From Botryosphaeria dothidea (taxonomy: Eukaryota; Ascomycota; Dothideomycetes; Botryosphaeriales; Botryosphaeriaceae): a DNA stretch of 64,000 nucleotides. The DNA is taken from NCBI GenBank assembly GCA_011503125.2, contig WWBZ02000040.1, positions 3,968,001 through 4,032,000 of the forward strand. The letters run 5' to 3'. Shown here piece by piece: positions 24,139 to 36,216 of this stretch. The position numbers were made by a program, and so were the translations under genes. The notes beneath the pieces were generated by a model. That model saw only the letters and a list, made by a program, of their open reading frames with translations, ran no database searches and was not told the origin of the DNA. Each line of letters begins with the position of its first letter. Positions within the stretch are counted from its first letter, which is position 1.

Positions 24139-25946
24139 TCACCGATCCAGGCTCTTCTTGTTCGGCCTCACGGAGCCCTTCTCGAGCTGCACGGGAGTGC
24201 CTCTCCTTCCGCTACCGGAGGGCGTCGAGCGGCCGGAACGCGAGTTCCTTGCACTTCCCAGCCTTGGATCCTCGAAGCTGGTCCTCTTCCGGCCGCTCCC
24301 ATCGTCTTCTTCGCTATCGTCGGCAAGATCTCCCAGTCCGAAGGCCTGTCCTTCCTCCATGTCAAAGTCTCGCTGATCATATGACCGCATAAGGCGTTCA
24401 CGGTCTCCGAGACTACCCCGACCCGCGAAGCCCGATTCGTCGCTGCGCCTCGACTGCATCGAACGACGTGTCTGGAAATTCGCGATGCCATCCGTGGGGA
24501 CCGCATCGCCGAACTTATTGGCAAGGGAAGAAGTGCCGTCGGGATCGGTGCGAGAGAGGTTGAGAAGGTAGACACCCGAGAAAATTACGAGGAAGCCACA
24601 GATGAGGGAGATGGTGTTGACGGCCGAGGTTGTGTTGAAGCCACGGAAAAGGATAAACGAGGCAACGAGCGTGAAGGTCGTGAAGGTGACGTAGTACAGA
24701 GGGTTGACACTACAGCGTAAGTGGGTGCAGTCAGTAAAACGTAATTGTTGTTGCCTGGAAAGTTACAGAGCTTTGAAGTCCACGGTACGTACATGTTGGT
24801 GGAGAACTGGCTGAGGGCCTTGTTGAAGTAGTTCATCTGGGTCAAGACGCAGACCACCACGACGATTGCGAAGGCGTACGTGCTCGGGTGCGAGAATTGA
24901 TTCTTGCCGGCAAATGTAAGCTTCAAGGCAATACCGAATGCCTTAACTGCCATGACAGAGAGCGAGCCGACGGTCGAACAGATGGAAAGATAGATCAATG
25001 GGTTCTTCCGGCCATACTTTGGGGCGACCTTGTATATCATGAAGATCGAGAAACCGGTCACAAGCACGCAGTAAAACATAAAGCCTATGCCAGAGTCAGA
25101 AAATGGCACTTTCACAAGGCCATTGCATGCTTACCAGGCTGGATAGCGAAATGAAGAATTTCGTCAACCGTCTGCACTTCTTTGTCCGGCGGGGCGTGCA
25201 GGACGATAATGACAGAGCCAATCAGGCAGGTCGCGCACCCGATCTTACCCAGTGTACCCAGTTTCTCATTGAGGAAATACACGCCCAGAACCGCGCTGTA
25301 GCCGTCCATTAGTCCCAGCCGATTTTCTGTTGCATTCCTCCAGAACTTACCCAATCAACACACTGAGCGCACCCAGCGGCGTCACCAGAATAGCGGGCGC
25401 GAAGGCGTATGCTGCGAAGTTTGCGATCTCGCCGAGTACCACTGCTTCTCGTCAGCACGCGACCATGCCAGCGGTTACGTATGCGCGCACTTGTGATGAT
25501 GCCTCCCCACCATGTCGAGCTCCGGAGATAGGCGAATCCTTCTCCGTCGAAACCGTGCTGTTCCCCTGCTTGGTTGAGACCCTTCATACCAAACCATCAG
25601 CCTTTGCATGACGAGTGTACCGAATGAGGCGACAACAGAGGCGCGCTCCTGGCAAGCGAACGGGTGTGCGACGGACCTTTTTCGTCAGGACGAAGCTCGT
25701 GCCTGGACTCCTTGATTAGCCTGCAATCTAGACGACAGAGAGCCACACACTCGCGGGCCACTTACCAATTGCTAACGATGAAGAAATGGCCAGACAGAGG
25801 CCGATGTACCTACAAAAAGCAAGCCAGGGTCAGCTTCTTCAGTCTCCCTGCAGCGGCGGCGGCGCCTCAGCGCGGTGCTGCCTCCGGCGCTTCGTCGCGG
25901 TGCTGTACAGGCCGGCGGGGCGGGCAACGCACTTGTCCTCGACCAT
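24139..25946 (-). CDS. NIPA-type magnesium transporter (DMT superfamily)
   Basis: Multi-pass membrane protein of the NIPA family, related to Mg2+ transporters in animals and plants. The start is reconstructed from a tiny first exon MVEDK (ATG at 25946) spliced to [15 protein letters not shown], then TSFVLTKKG. Next come [16 protein letters not shown], a family hallmark, the segment [18 protein letters not shown] and [20 protein letters not shown]. Further hydrophobic segments follow up to [22 protein letters not shown], giving about nine membrane helices. The C-terminal tail of about 120 residues is cytosolic-looking and rich in Arg, Ser and acidic residues. At least six introns interrupt the gene, several with GTAAGT or GTGCGT donors. 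Exact exon ends in the 5' third are the least certain. Confidence 0.85.
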
Positions 25947-27436
25947 GATGGTGTGTGATCAGGTCCTGCGACCTGGCTGAGTGTCTTCGAAGCCGTTACG
26001 GCGGTTGCGGGGAGCAGCGCGCAGTGGATTGTCCGCGGAATCCGGGATCGTCGCGCGGGCTTCGTCGCTGGGTGAGGTGCGGACTTGGAGAGACAATGGC
26101 GCCAGGTGGGCGGCGTCTCTGCAGGACTCGGGGTGGTTGTTGGGAGTTGGGACTGGAAGAGTTTGGATTGCTGAGGCAAAAAGCCTGGTACCGTGACAGT
26201 AATGAGGCTGGCGCGCGGAAGCTGGAAACGGACGGCGTTGCGTAGGTGGTCTGTGAGCCGGCGTGCCTGGAGGTGCGACGTGATGCGCAAGGAGCGAGCG
26301 GCAAATGGGGCCCTGCGAGGAAGTGGAAGCGACAGACTTGAAAGGCGACGTCTCTGCGACAGTTGGAGCACTCTGCGGCCACGCACGCGCAATATGCATC
26401 CGTCAGGAGAGGCTCGTCACGCGTTTTACCTAAGATCTGGGCTCGGGAACGGAACCTGGAAGCTTTTCGCTGCCTCTGTCATCCGCCGCCGCGCCGCCCC
26501 AGGCCCAAGCCTGGCCGCGGGTCGCCTGCGACTGGGGTGTCCGCGAATCTAATTTTGGCCCTGGTTTCAGGTGCTTGTGGAGTGGCCACGCGTTCCTCAG
26601 AGGGCGATACGAAACGCGCCAATGATTACAGCGCGCTAATCACGTCCTGGTGATTTTCGCGGAAGGCTGTGCACATTACTGAGCAGACTCTGCTACTATT
26701 GACTGAGCGCCCTATCTGCCCTCCCTCCCCTTTTCGGTAACCTGTCAATCTTACGCCTCTGCCCGAACAAGAACGATGCCCCTAATTAGTCCCGGGTATC
26801 TCCAGCTGACGCATGTCCGCCCTCTGCTATATCACCCTGCGCCCGTACCGAAGACCCTTGCGCCACAACGCCTGCTCCCGTACCCTCCGCCAAAACCTTC
26901 CTGTAGCATTCGGGCGACATCGCCGTCCGAATTGGTGAGATGCGAAAAGTCGAAAAAGAGCAAGAGAAACAAAAACATGGCAGCAATACCACCTGAAGCA
27001 GCCGAAGAAAATTCGTAGGTTCGAAAGGGTTAGTAGTGAGTTGCATGACTTACTGCTGTTTGCGTCCCTACATGTTAGTTTGTTACCTGCAGGCCGTGCC
27101 ATCTGCTGACCAAGATTCGTCTTCTGTGTAATCTGCCGGGCGTGCCCGTAAGAGTTACTCTCCAAGCATCTCGTATTGTGCCATACGAGCAGGTGCTGAC
27201 AGGTAGCCCGAGCGTGCTGCGTATATGTCGTCTTTCGTGCCGACCGGTCGAGTGCGGTGTTGCAGCCACCGCTGCAGTGTAAGTGAGAAGCTGTTGGGTG
27301 TTATGTTGCAAAATCATGCTGGGTTATCGGGGGAACGATGGATGAAAGGATGGGGAATCCGAGGTGGGTATCAAAGGGAACTAGAAGGAGCCCATGGCGA
27401 TGTGCATCTCGGCCTTGGCAGCGGTCGACGGCGCGA
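25947..27436. other. Intergenic region, no gene recognised
   Basis: About 1.5 kb lie between two minus-strand genes. They include the transporter promoter and the 3' flank of the acidic-protein gene. Several overlapping frames exist on both strands at 25.8-26.5 kb, but they are GC-rich chance frames with Arg/Ser/Pro bias. Confidence 0.5.
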
Positions 27437-30323
27437 TCATTCGGACTTCACTTTTTTCGGCGCTGCCACTGAGTTAGCTCCATTTCCTGAATAGTGCATT
27501 CTGATGATCGTCTTACCTTGCTCGTCGGCTTGATCGTCGTCGTCTTGACCAAGCTCCTCCCAGCCTCGCTTGGCAGAAGATGGCGACTGGATAGCAGCCT
27601 CGTCGTGTTGCGAGAGCTCCTCATCGTCATAATCGATCGTGTCCAGGTCATCTTCGTCCGATGCGTGAGCTTTTGGCTGAGCCTGTTCATCAAGACAATC
27701 TTGCAAGTCGTTTTCAGCGGCCGAGTGAGCTCCATCAAGATCATTGTTCGCCGTCTGCTCGGCTTCGGCGTCATCGAATCCATCGCCATGGGTTGTATTT
27801 TGATGATCACCGGGCAGATTGCTGTCGGCCACATGGACGCTTTCCTGGGCATCCTCTGTTTCAACGACAATGTATCCCTCGTTCGTCTCTTCGCCATTTT
27901 GCGTCTCTTGGGCGTTTGCCTCTTGCTCATATCCATACTCTCCACCTTCAAAATTTTCGGTATAATCGTCCTCATCAGGGATCTCCGGATAGTCATATGG
28001 CAAATCAAATGATTCACCTTGATTATTGAGCTCGCGCTCCAATTCTTGCTCTAACGCTTCGTCTGCGTTGTCAAACTCCTGCTGGCTCGCATGCTCCGAC
28101 TCGTGCTCGACGCTTGCAGTGGTACCGACATGTACAGTTGACGTTTGCTCTTCAACATATTCGCCAGTATGTTCATGCTCTTGAGATTCACCATATGCTA
28201 TACCCGAAGGACCTTCTGCGCCTGCGTCAAACGATTCGCCATGCGGCAAGCCGGCGAGGCTAGTGGTTGAATCATCTTGAGGAAGACCGCTGGCGTTGTC
28301 CAGTCGAGGTGTGCTTTCCTCTAGCACGGCTGGCGTATTGTCACCCTGCAGGGTCGAGGACCGGTATGAGGCGTCATCCTTCGCGTCATCTAGATTTTCG
28401 ACATCATAGTCAATCTGATCATTCTCACGTTGGTCATCTGGGGCAACATCATCTGTCCGAGAAACGCTCTCGTAGTTGGGGACGTCTCCTTCCTCGCCGA
28501 AAACGCTCTTCTCTTCTTCAGTAGACTCCTGCTTTTTGATCTCTTCGGGAGGCGGTGACACGTAACTCTGAGCTTGGCTTTCCCTGGCAGCCGGTGACGC
28601 CTCGGTTGGTTGTTGCAAGCCAGATGGCTGCGCCTTCGACGGAGCATCATGTCCTTCCGATTGGTTTTCGGTCACAGCAGAAGGCTCAGATTTTTGTTCC
28701 GCATCAGCGTTGGAAGAACCACTGAGATCTACCGCTGGTATAGGGTCTTGGACTCCCTCTTGATCATGATTATCGGTTTGACTTGCGGGATTTTGCTCCT
28801 CTGGGGCCACTTCGGAATCGATATACGGCTCTCCCTCCGTCGCGTCATCCACAAATGACAGCTGGGACATGCCCCTACCATCGGCGATAGCCGCAAGCAA
28901 AGATTGCAATCGGGCTGAGAACCTAGTCTTAGTGTTCAAGGTCATGTAAAGCGGGCCTGGGTTCTGGTGTCCATCGAGCTGATGTAGTTGAAGATAAACA
29001 TCGAGGATCTGGGCGAAGCTAGTATTGGTAGCATGTTCGGAATCCTGTTGTAGTTAGTATCTCGCGTCGCTAATGATCAATACAAAGAGGGCTACTTACC
29101 TCAGTCACGCAAAGCCCAAGCTCCGCGATGTCAATCTCTAACTCATCCTCCTCTCGGACAGTCTCCCCCAGAACTTGCCTGCACGCCTGAAGCATGTTTT
29201 TGATGCTTTCATGGGCCAACGTCTCATCTTGAAGGAAATAGAAACTATCGGAGGTGTCACTTTCATCTGGAGGGAAAAGGGAGATCTCATCTCCCTGGTA
29301 CACAACTACGACTGGATGCAGAGATGTTCCAGAGTGAGGAGACTGGTCCTCGACGTCATGGCTAGGATCGAACGGCAGGTGGGAAAATTCAAGAGCCTCC
29401 TCAGACTGTTGAGCCGCTGGCTCAGAAGCCTCCTGTTGCCCGGGCATTTCCGTGGTAGCTGTGACGTTAGCCTGGTGGCTATCGTTCTCGCTACGTCCAT
29501 CTTGACCACTGGTCTCTGGTGCCTCAGTGAGAAGTTGAGCTTCTTCCTCGGTTACAGCTGCAAGTCCAGCATCATCGAGCGGCTGAACAGATTTATGCTC
29601 TGGTTGTGACTCGGCAATCTTCTCAATATTTTGCGGCTCCTCGGCGGATTGCTCGGAACTATGATGGGCGTCACCAGACTCTTGGACTTGGTGATCGACT
29701 GAGACCCCCGGGGCTTGGATATGATCTTCTACTGCAACAGGAGCCTGATCCTGGGAAACAGGCTGAGGACCAGCAATGTCTTCGGTATTCTGGGCTTCGA
29801 CACTTTGCTGTTGGTTTGCTCCCTGCTCTCCACTTGGAAATTGGCTGTGGTCGAGGATGGGTTGTTCGACATCGTTCTGTATGGGGAACTCTGGCTCTGC
29901 CTGGTTTTGCGCTTCAACGGTGTCATCGTAGTCGATATAGTCCTCGGCTTGGCCGCTATCCTGTACTTCTACATCCACTTGGTCTGCGACAGGTTCATCT
30001 TGCGGAGCCTCCTTGACTTCTATGTCGGCAAAAGCGGCGTCACTTGCATCAGTCAAATGCTCGTCAGGAACAGACATGTTGTCTTGCATCATGCCATCCT
30101 CGTCCTCGTTGCCATCACCATCGAGCATGACGTCGTCTCTGTTGTCATTCTCAGAGCGGTCATCGTCCATGTTCTCATCCTCGTGGTGGCTTGGATCGAC
30201 AGTGAGGTCGATATCGATGTCAATGTCGTCGGCGTTGCGCTCGTAGTCTGAGATCTCCATGTCTTCGTCGGGCGCGGTCACATGAAGACCCGGGAGGGAT
30301 TGGTTCGGGGCAGCCATGGCCAT
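27437..30323 (-). CDS. Large acidic protein of unknown function, probably nuclear
   Basis: Start MAMAAPNQSLPGLHV; earlier in-frame Met codons lie in Arg/Pro-rich leader-like sequence. About 930 residues follow, dominated by Glu, Asp, Gln and Ser, with blocks such as EDMEISDYERNADDIDIDID. One island looks folded and conserved: from VVVYQGDEISLFPPDESD through FYFLQDETLAHESIKNML and ELEIDIAELGLCVTE, then across an intron (about 29051-29100) into FAQILDVYLQLHQLDGH and TRFSARLQSLLAAIADG. A last intron with donor GTAAGA at about 27518 probably joins DEQ to APKKVKSE, a basic NLS-like C-terminus. The family is not recognised. Position of the island, acid-rich flanks and basic end suggest a chromatin or transcription role, but that is inference. 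Confidence 0.75.
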
Positions 30324-30884
30324 AGTCGACCGGCTTGGTGGCAATGTACGCGTGTCGGACGCGGGTGTTGAGCCAGGGGGATCCGGGTGGTTGTGGTTCA
30401 GGAAATGGGAAGGAACGCGGTGCTGTGAATTAGTAAGGAAAGCGGAGAGGGCGCGGTGGACATAGGCGCGCGCCGGTCGGGTCGAAAAGTCTGCAGGCGG
30501 GGGTAATATAGCTCTGGAAGCCGAGCGATGGGGTCGAGTTGTGCTTGTGCCGCGTGCAACAGGCAAGAGTGGCAGCCTGGAGGGCAGAGGGTGACTCAAG
30601 AAGCTTGATGGGGGGGGCGCGTTGACAGAAGAGCTGGAGGCGACAGCAGCAGCGACAAGGGAAATGAATGGATGCACGCGGTGCTTTAGCGCGGGCCTGC
30701 GCCTGAGTAAGCGGCGCACGGGCGCTCATCGGAGCTTCCTTGGCTGTTCGGGCTCGGAGGAAACCACAAGAAGCCAGGTGTTGAAGGCACCGCTGCGACT
30801 GCGCTTCCGCATTCAATCCCCACCCTCCCCGTAAAAGCTACCCTTCGACACTGCTCTGCTCTGTCGACCGCTCCCGGCACAATC
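30324..30884. promoter_or_regulatory. Bidirectional promoter region
   Basis: A 560-base gap between divergent starts (acidic-protein gene on minus, coatomer delta on plus). It must carry both leaders and core promoters if the start assignments are right. An upstream in-frame Met on the minus strand at 30719 would extend the acidic protein into Arg/Pro-rich sequence; I treat that as leader. Confidence 0.55.
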
Positions 30885-32542
30885 ATGGTACGAATTGTAG
30901 CACATCCCGCTTGCGCTGGCTCCACCTGACACCTTGCTCCTAGGTTGTTCTCGCAGCATCAATATGCACGCGTGGCGGCAAGGCCGTCCTCTCGCGCCAG
31001 TTCCGCGAGATGCAACGCTCTCGCATTGAAGCTCTTCTGGCCTCGTTCCCCAAGCTCGCCGACTCCGGAACCCAGCACACCACCGTCGAGCAGGACAACG
31101 TCCGCTACGTCTACCAGCCCCTTGACGAGCTCTACATGGTCTTGATCACGAACCGCCAGTCCAACATCCTGCAGGACATTGATTCGCTGCACCTCTTCGC
31201 CCAGGTTGTGTCCAGCATATGCAAGAGCCTCGACGAGCGCGAAATCCTCCGCAATGCCTTCGAACTCCTCAGCGCCTTCGACGAGCTCGTCACTCTCGGA
31301 TACAGGGAGAACCTGACACTGAGCCAGATCAAGACATTTTTGGACATGGAGTCTCACGAGGAGAGGATTCAGGAGATCATTGCCCGCAACAAGGAGCTCG
31401 AGGCGAGCGAGGAGCGCAAGAGGAAGGCCAAGCAGCTCGAGATGCAGCGCAAGGAGATGTCCCGCACCGGTCGCGCCGGCGGTGTCCCTCGCACTCCGTC
31501 CTATCCCACCTACACTCCCAGCGTGCCCACGACAGTGCCCGACACCTACGACAGCTACAATGCCGCCAAGAACGAGACGAAGAAGCCTATGCCGGTCCGA
31601 GGAAAGGGCATGCAGCTTGGCAAGAAGTCGAAGACCACCAACATGTTCGACGCTGTCCGCGCAGATCTCGGCGCGGATGCCGAAGCGTCTGCACCACTGG
31701 TTTCTAGCACGCCGACGCCTGCTGCCGCTCCTTCGGCGCCTGCTCGCGCGTCACTTTCAGCGGACCGCGAGGCTATTCATATCGCCCTCACGGAAACAAT
31801 CACGGCAAGACTCAGCAGGGAAGGTTCGCTCGAGCACTTCGAGGTCAAGGGTGATCTACAGTTGCGTGTGAGCGATTCGGCTTTGACCCAGATCAAACTA
31901 GACCTCGACATGGGCAACACCCATGGAGCTCAGCTATCCTCGCACCCCAAGGTTGACAAGCCCTCGTTCAGGAGCGACAAGATCATCCAGCTGGCCGACT
32001 CCTCCAAGGGGTTCCCTGTGAACATGGGTGTCGGTGTTTTGAAGTGGAGGTTGGTTGCGAAGCCCGGTGAGGTCAGCGAACCGCCCATCAACTTCACCGT
32101 GTGGGTTAGCGAGGCGGACAACAATACTTACAGCGTCACCGTCGAGTACGAGTTGACGGGTGGTGATACGCTGAAGGATGTCACTGTTATCATTCCTTAC
32201 AGCACTAGCGAGCCCTCGGTCTCAAGTTTCGACGCTGTATACGAGGTGTCGGGAGATAGCTTGGAGTGGAACATTGGCACTGTGGATGCGGACAAATCGA
32301 CTGGCAGCTTTGAGTTCGAGGCGCAAGCCGACAGCGATGCCGAATTTTTCCCCATGAGGGTACGCTTCGCGAAGTCAAAGCCTTTCGTGGAAGTTGATGT
32401 AAGTGATGGATCACTCTGTAGCTGCTTATCTCGGATGCTAACAATGGACCAGGTCGCATCTGTTTCGCTGCTCAACGAGAACCAGGATATCTCTTTCTCC
32501 AAGGACATCAAGTCCATTGCCGAGAACTACGAGGTCGTTTAA
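30885..32542 (+). CDS. ret2: Coatomer subunit delta (COPI)
   Basis: COPI coat subunit acting in Golgi-to-ER retrieval. Exons: 30885-30887 (the ATG alone), 30944-32398 and 32453-32542, giving 515 residues, the usual size. The N-terminal longin domain reads VVLAASICTRGGKAVLSRQF ... DNVRYVYQPLDELYMVLI. A basic coiled linker (NKELEASEERKRKAKQLEM) and a Pro/Thr-rich hinge follow. The C-terminal mu-homology domain spans from about residue 260 (LTETITARLSREGSLEHFEV) to SIAENYEVV. The second intron, 54 bases, has no in-frame stop. The first exon being only the start codon explains why a raw frame appears to begin further in. Confidence 0.95.
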
Positions 32543-32959
32543 TTACTGAAATGTGCATGCTTGTGGTGATGAAGAGGGATCGGGAAAACATGTTGCTCCA
32601 GAGATGGTTCTGTGGGGCCATGAGCGGATTGGTGTTATGATAGCGGATTTGATGTCGTGGATCGACAGCGAGCAAAATCAGAGTGGATCAGTCGAAAAAT
32701 GAGACCCCAGTAATTCAGTACCCATGTATTTTGCATTATGTGTGACTTGAAAGATGTGACGTATTACGCATGTATTTTGATCGTTCCAGGGCGTTTGCCA
32801 TGTGTATGTTAGCCATGCGGGCTCGAACGGCTTGCCGCATGTGCCAACGCGTTCAAAAGCCGACGCGCCTCGCGACTTTCCGCCACACGCCCATGGCCAG
32901 GTGGTGACCTTGCCTGCAACGACTTCGCGCCCACGTCGCCTCACGGCCTACAGCTCACA
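32543..32959. other. Spacer between coatomer delta and APC4 genes
   Basis: About 420 bases of 3' flank of coatomer delta and promoter of the next plus-strand gene. No coding sequence seen. Confidence 0.6.
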
Positions 32960-35796
32960 ATGGAGCCTTCAGAGGCGCCATCGCTGATGCTGCAGGCCGA
33001 GAAGGCCCTGCCGCAGCCGATCCACCCTCGCCTTATTTCCTATTGCCCGACGATGGATCTCGTCGCCGTCGTCAGCCAGGAAGAGACCCTCGACGTCTAC
33101 AGGTTTAACGGACAGCGAGCATTTGGCTTGAAGCGGAAGAGCTTCGAGAGCAAGGTCGATTCGATCTGCTGGAAATTCAATGGTAAACACCGTCAATTCC
33201 GGCGCAATCGCACATTTCTCAGCACGTGATCCGCTCCGACCTCACCACGCTAATCTGTCGAGCAGGCCAGCATATTGCCGTAGCATGGGATGATGGTTCT
33301 GTCGATATAGTTTCATCCGAGACAGGAAAGACTGTCAAGCAGGTTCGCCGCGAGGCTGCCAGTTTCGCTGCCGACGATGAATCTACGCCTCGTATCTCGT
33401 CGCTCGCCTGGGGTGTCAACTTCATTGACGTCAACGCCGTTAAAGATCGTACTGGTTCCAACTCCGCTCGTTCTCCGTCAGAATCACCCCGCGATCAGGA
33501 TCCATTTGAGACTACAGAAGAATGGGACCAAAAGAGGCAAGAGATTACGCTGGATGATTTCCTCGAACGGCAACCAGATCTGTCCAAATTGGGCATCTCG
33601 CCTGATCTTCCTGATCAGATCGCCCTGACCGACGTGCAAGATGCGCTCCCAAAACTTTCAGTCATCCCGGATCCCCCAGCAAATCCATTCCAGATGATGT
33701 CAAAAGCAAAATCTACGGATGCTTTCAGCACCCAGCAGTCTGTCGACGCAATATTCCATTCACAGCACTTGCGCGACAGTAATGCCGTCGATGTTCTGCT
33801 CATTGGTTATGACAATGGGGCTGTCAGCCCCAACATATACGATTCCTTGGAAATTGGTGGTATGCGGGTGCCTGCCGAATGGTCGTTGTCTAACCCAATT
33901 TCACTCTTGCATGCGTCACACCCGTATTCCTGCAGTCACCTTACTTTGATGGAAACACAAGACAGCACGAATGCTGAATCGAGGGTCATTTTCGTACCAC
34001 TAACTCTTCGATTCATCCCCTCCAATGGTATATACCTCCACCTCATTGCGTCGAAGACAGCTCAATTGCAGAACCTTCTGCAATATCTCCAAGCTTCTTT
34101 CCGCACGATCATTTCGTATTTTCACAATGCGCGAGACCTCCCCTCGAGGTTCATGCGGAACATCAGTGAGACCCTGTCGGAGAAGGGAGAAGGAGACCTC
34201 GTCTCAAACCTGTACCACTTGGCAGTGTCCGGCGACTGTCCTTCCACTATCAAGGAGTGGCTAGTCGACGAACTCGCGGAGAATGTGAGTGTACATGGTC
34301 GTTATGTTGAGAAGCCTGACTAAGTTGAAGCAGGGCCATAAAAGATGGGATCAGGCTGCAAGCCAGGGATACACCAAGATACTGGAAATGACACACGAGA
34401 ACGTTATACCAGCGCTTGATCGTACCAGCATCGTTGTGAGCATGCTTCGCGGCCTCGCTCGCTACACAGGATCTAGCGCAATCATCAATGTCCCTCCGGA
34501 GGAGCTCAGTAACATACTAGACACCATTCGCTGCCTCCGTCTTCTCGCACATAATGTGCTCATCTACGCTGCAGAGGAGCGCCGCCAGTTTACAGCGTTC
34601 TCAAGGTGGCTCCGTCATGAGATCGATACTCAGGCTTCAGATCCATCTTCTCAAACAGCAGAAGAAGCAGCTGACAGGGACCCGGGCATTGATCATAGCT
34701 TGCTATTGGCCTACATACCTGGAGCCCTAACAAAGAGCAAGCTTGCGCCTTTCTTGAGACGGCAGCAAGACATCATCAATCCCAGGCCAGAACTCTTAGC
34801 TTACGACCGCGTCAAGCATAGCATGAATGGCCATCGTGAGGATCAGCCGATACTGGAAGGGAGTCTTTGTATCTGGACGCTCCAAGAGATCCTGCAAGGA
34901 CAGTGCCGAGAGCTGTTCGCTCAAATCACGGCTTGGCAGGCAGCAAATAGCAGCCTTAGTTGTGGGATTGTATTGGAGGAATGTAAATTGTCAGAAGCCA
35001 GGGACATGCGCATGGTCTTTGAGGTATACGCTCCACCATTATTGAGACAAACAACAGTACTGATTAAACGCTCAGCAACTGGAGAACTGCTCCGACATAT
35101 CCACCTACTCTGCATTCGTTCCTGAAAATACCCGAAGTGAAGGTAAGAACGCCTCCATCGCCGCTTGAGAACAAATTTCAACTAACGATTCATAGTACGC
35201 CTTCACCGCATTGTCCATTCAGATGTTTTCGATAGCATCGATAACGCTGTCCGATCGATACAAGCTGTCATAATCCAGTTCCAAAGCTGTGAAATCCAGG
35301 ACCTCAAATTCGTCGACGACGACGCATTCATGATCCTTCTCCGCAAAGACGGTCAGCTCGCCAGCACTTTCCTTCCAGGAGCAAGATTCCCGAACACTGG
35401 CTAACAGTTCAGACAGACGCCTCATATCTCCTCTCATTCCCCTACTCTGCCCTCTCCACCGAACAAGCCCCCAGCACCCTGCACCACAGTCAAAACGCCG
35501 CCGATTCTCACCATGCCGCTTCATCCGCTCTCCCGCAGGGCCGGTCGCAACCCGATGACGCCCGCGAAATCTGGAGCCTGGACATCCCGGAGGCATGGGC
35601 GCCGTTCGTCAAACACGTCTTCCCGGCGAGCGAACGCTTCACGCCGATCAAGATCGACGTCAATGGCCGCAAGGATAGGCGCGTCGTGTGCGTACTGGGT
35701 GATGATCTGAAGCACTACAAGATCTACGATCTTGACTACGACAGTGGAAAGGAGGGAGAGGCGGATACGACGGTTGATACTATCATGAGTGGTTAA
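32960..35796 (+). CDS. apc4: Anaphase-promoting complex subunit 4
   Basis: Scaffold subunit of the APC/C ubiquitin ligase. Six exons: 32960-33182, 33266-34284, 34334-35023, 35076-35142, 35196-35351 and 35417-35796. They sum to 2535 bases, or 844 residues, all in phase. The N-terminus has WD40-type blades: IHPRLISYCPTMDLVAVVSQ, WKFNGQHIAVAWDDGSVDI and RISSLAWGVNF. The middle has the helical APC4 long domain (HNARDLPSRFMRNISETL, YHLAVSGDCPSTIKEWLVDE, GYTKILEMTHENVIPALDR). The C-terminus ends with FTPIKIDVNGRKDRRVVCVL and GDDLKHYKIYDLDYDS, typical of fungal APC4. The last intron has donor GTCAGC but a good CTAAC branch site, and splicing it restores the frame. Confidence 0.9.
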
Positions 35797-36216
35797 GAAA
35801 AGGGTGGTACGACGATTGGCTAAGCTGTGCGCAGCAGGAGGAACGGCATCAAACGGGAATTTAGCTTTCAATTCAGGCAGAGAGGAGAGCTGTTCTTGCT
35901 ACTCTTTGCTTCATTTCGAGACTACACGCGAGAATAAGAAGACAAGAATGACACGAAGCGTCCTTTCGCACGACAGAAGTTAGAGTGACAATCACTTATA
36001 TCTGAAGACATTATGTCTGTTCTCTCAAATGCAGAGAAGACGGGGTGCATGGATTAATTCATCATCATTTCCGACTATGCTCAGCCGATGCCAATGCCTT
36101 CCTGTCCTTCTACTAATACACGACAATCCCTCAGCCATCCACGGTCATTGCACTTTCTGAAAAAAAAAACAAATACTATACAGTAGTAAAAGCCCCGGGT
36201 ATCATTCTCGCAGCAA
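35797..36216. other. Convergent 3' spacer
   Basis: About 420 bases lie between the ends of the converging APC4 and Swc5 genes. AT-rich, with an A-run near 36160. No coding sequence seen. Confidence 0.6.

Noticed and set aside
20525..30323. A secondary-metabolite gene cluster
   Set aside because: A hydrolase-like gene and a transporter occur near each other, but there is no backbone synthase, no pathway regulator and the neighbours are housekeeping genes.
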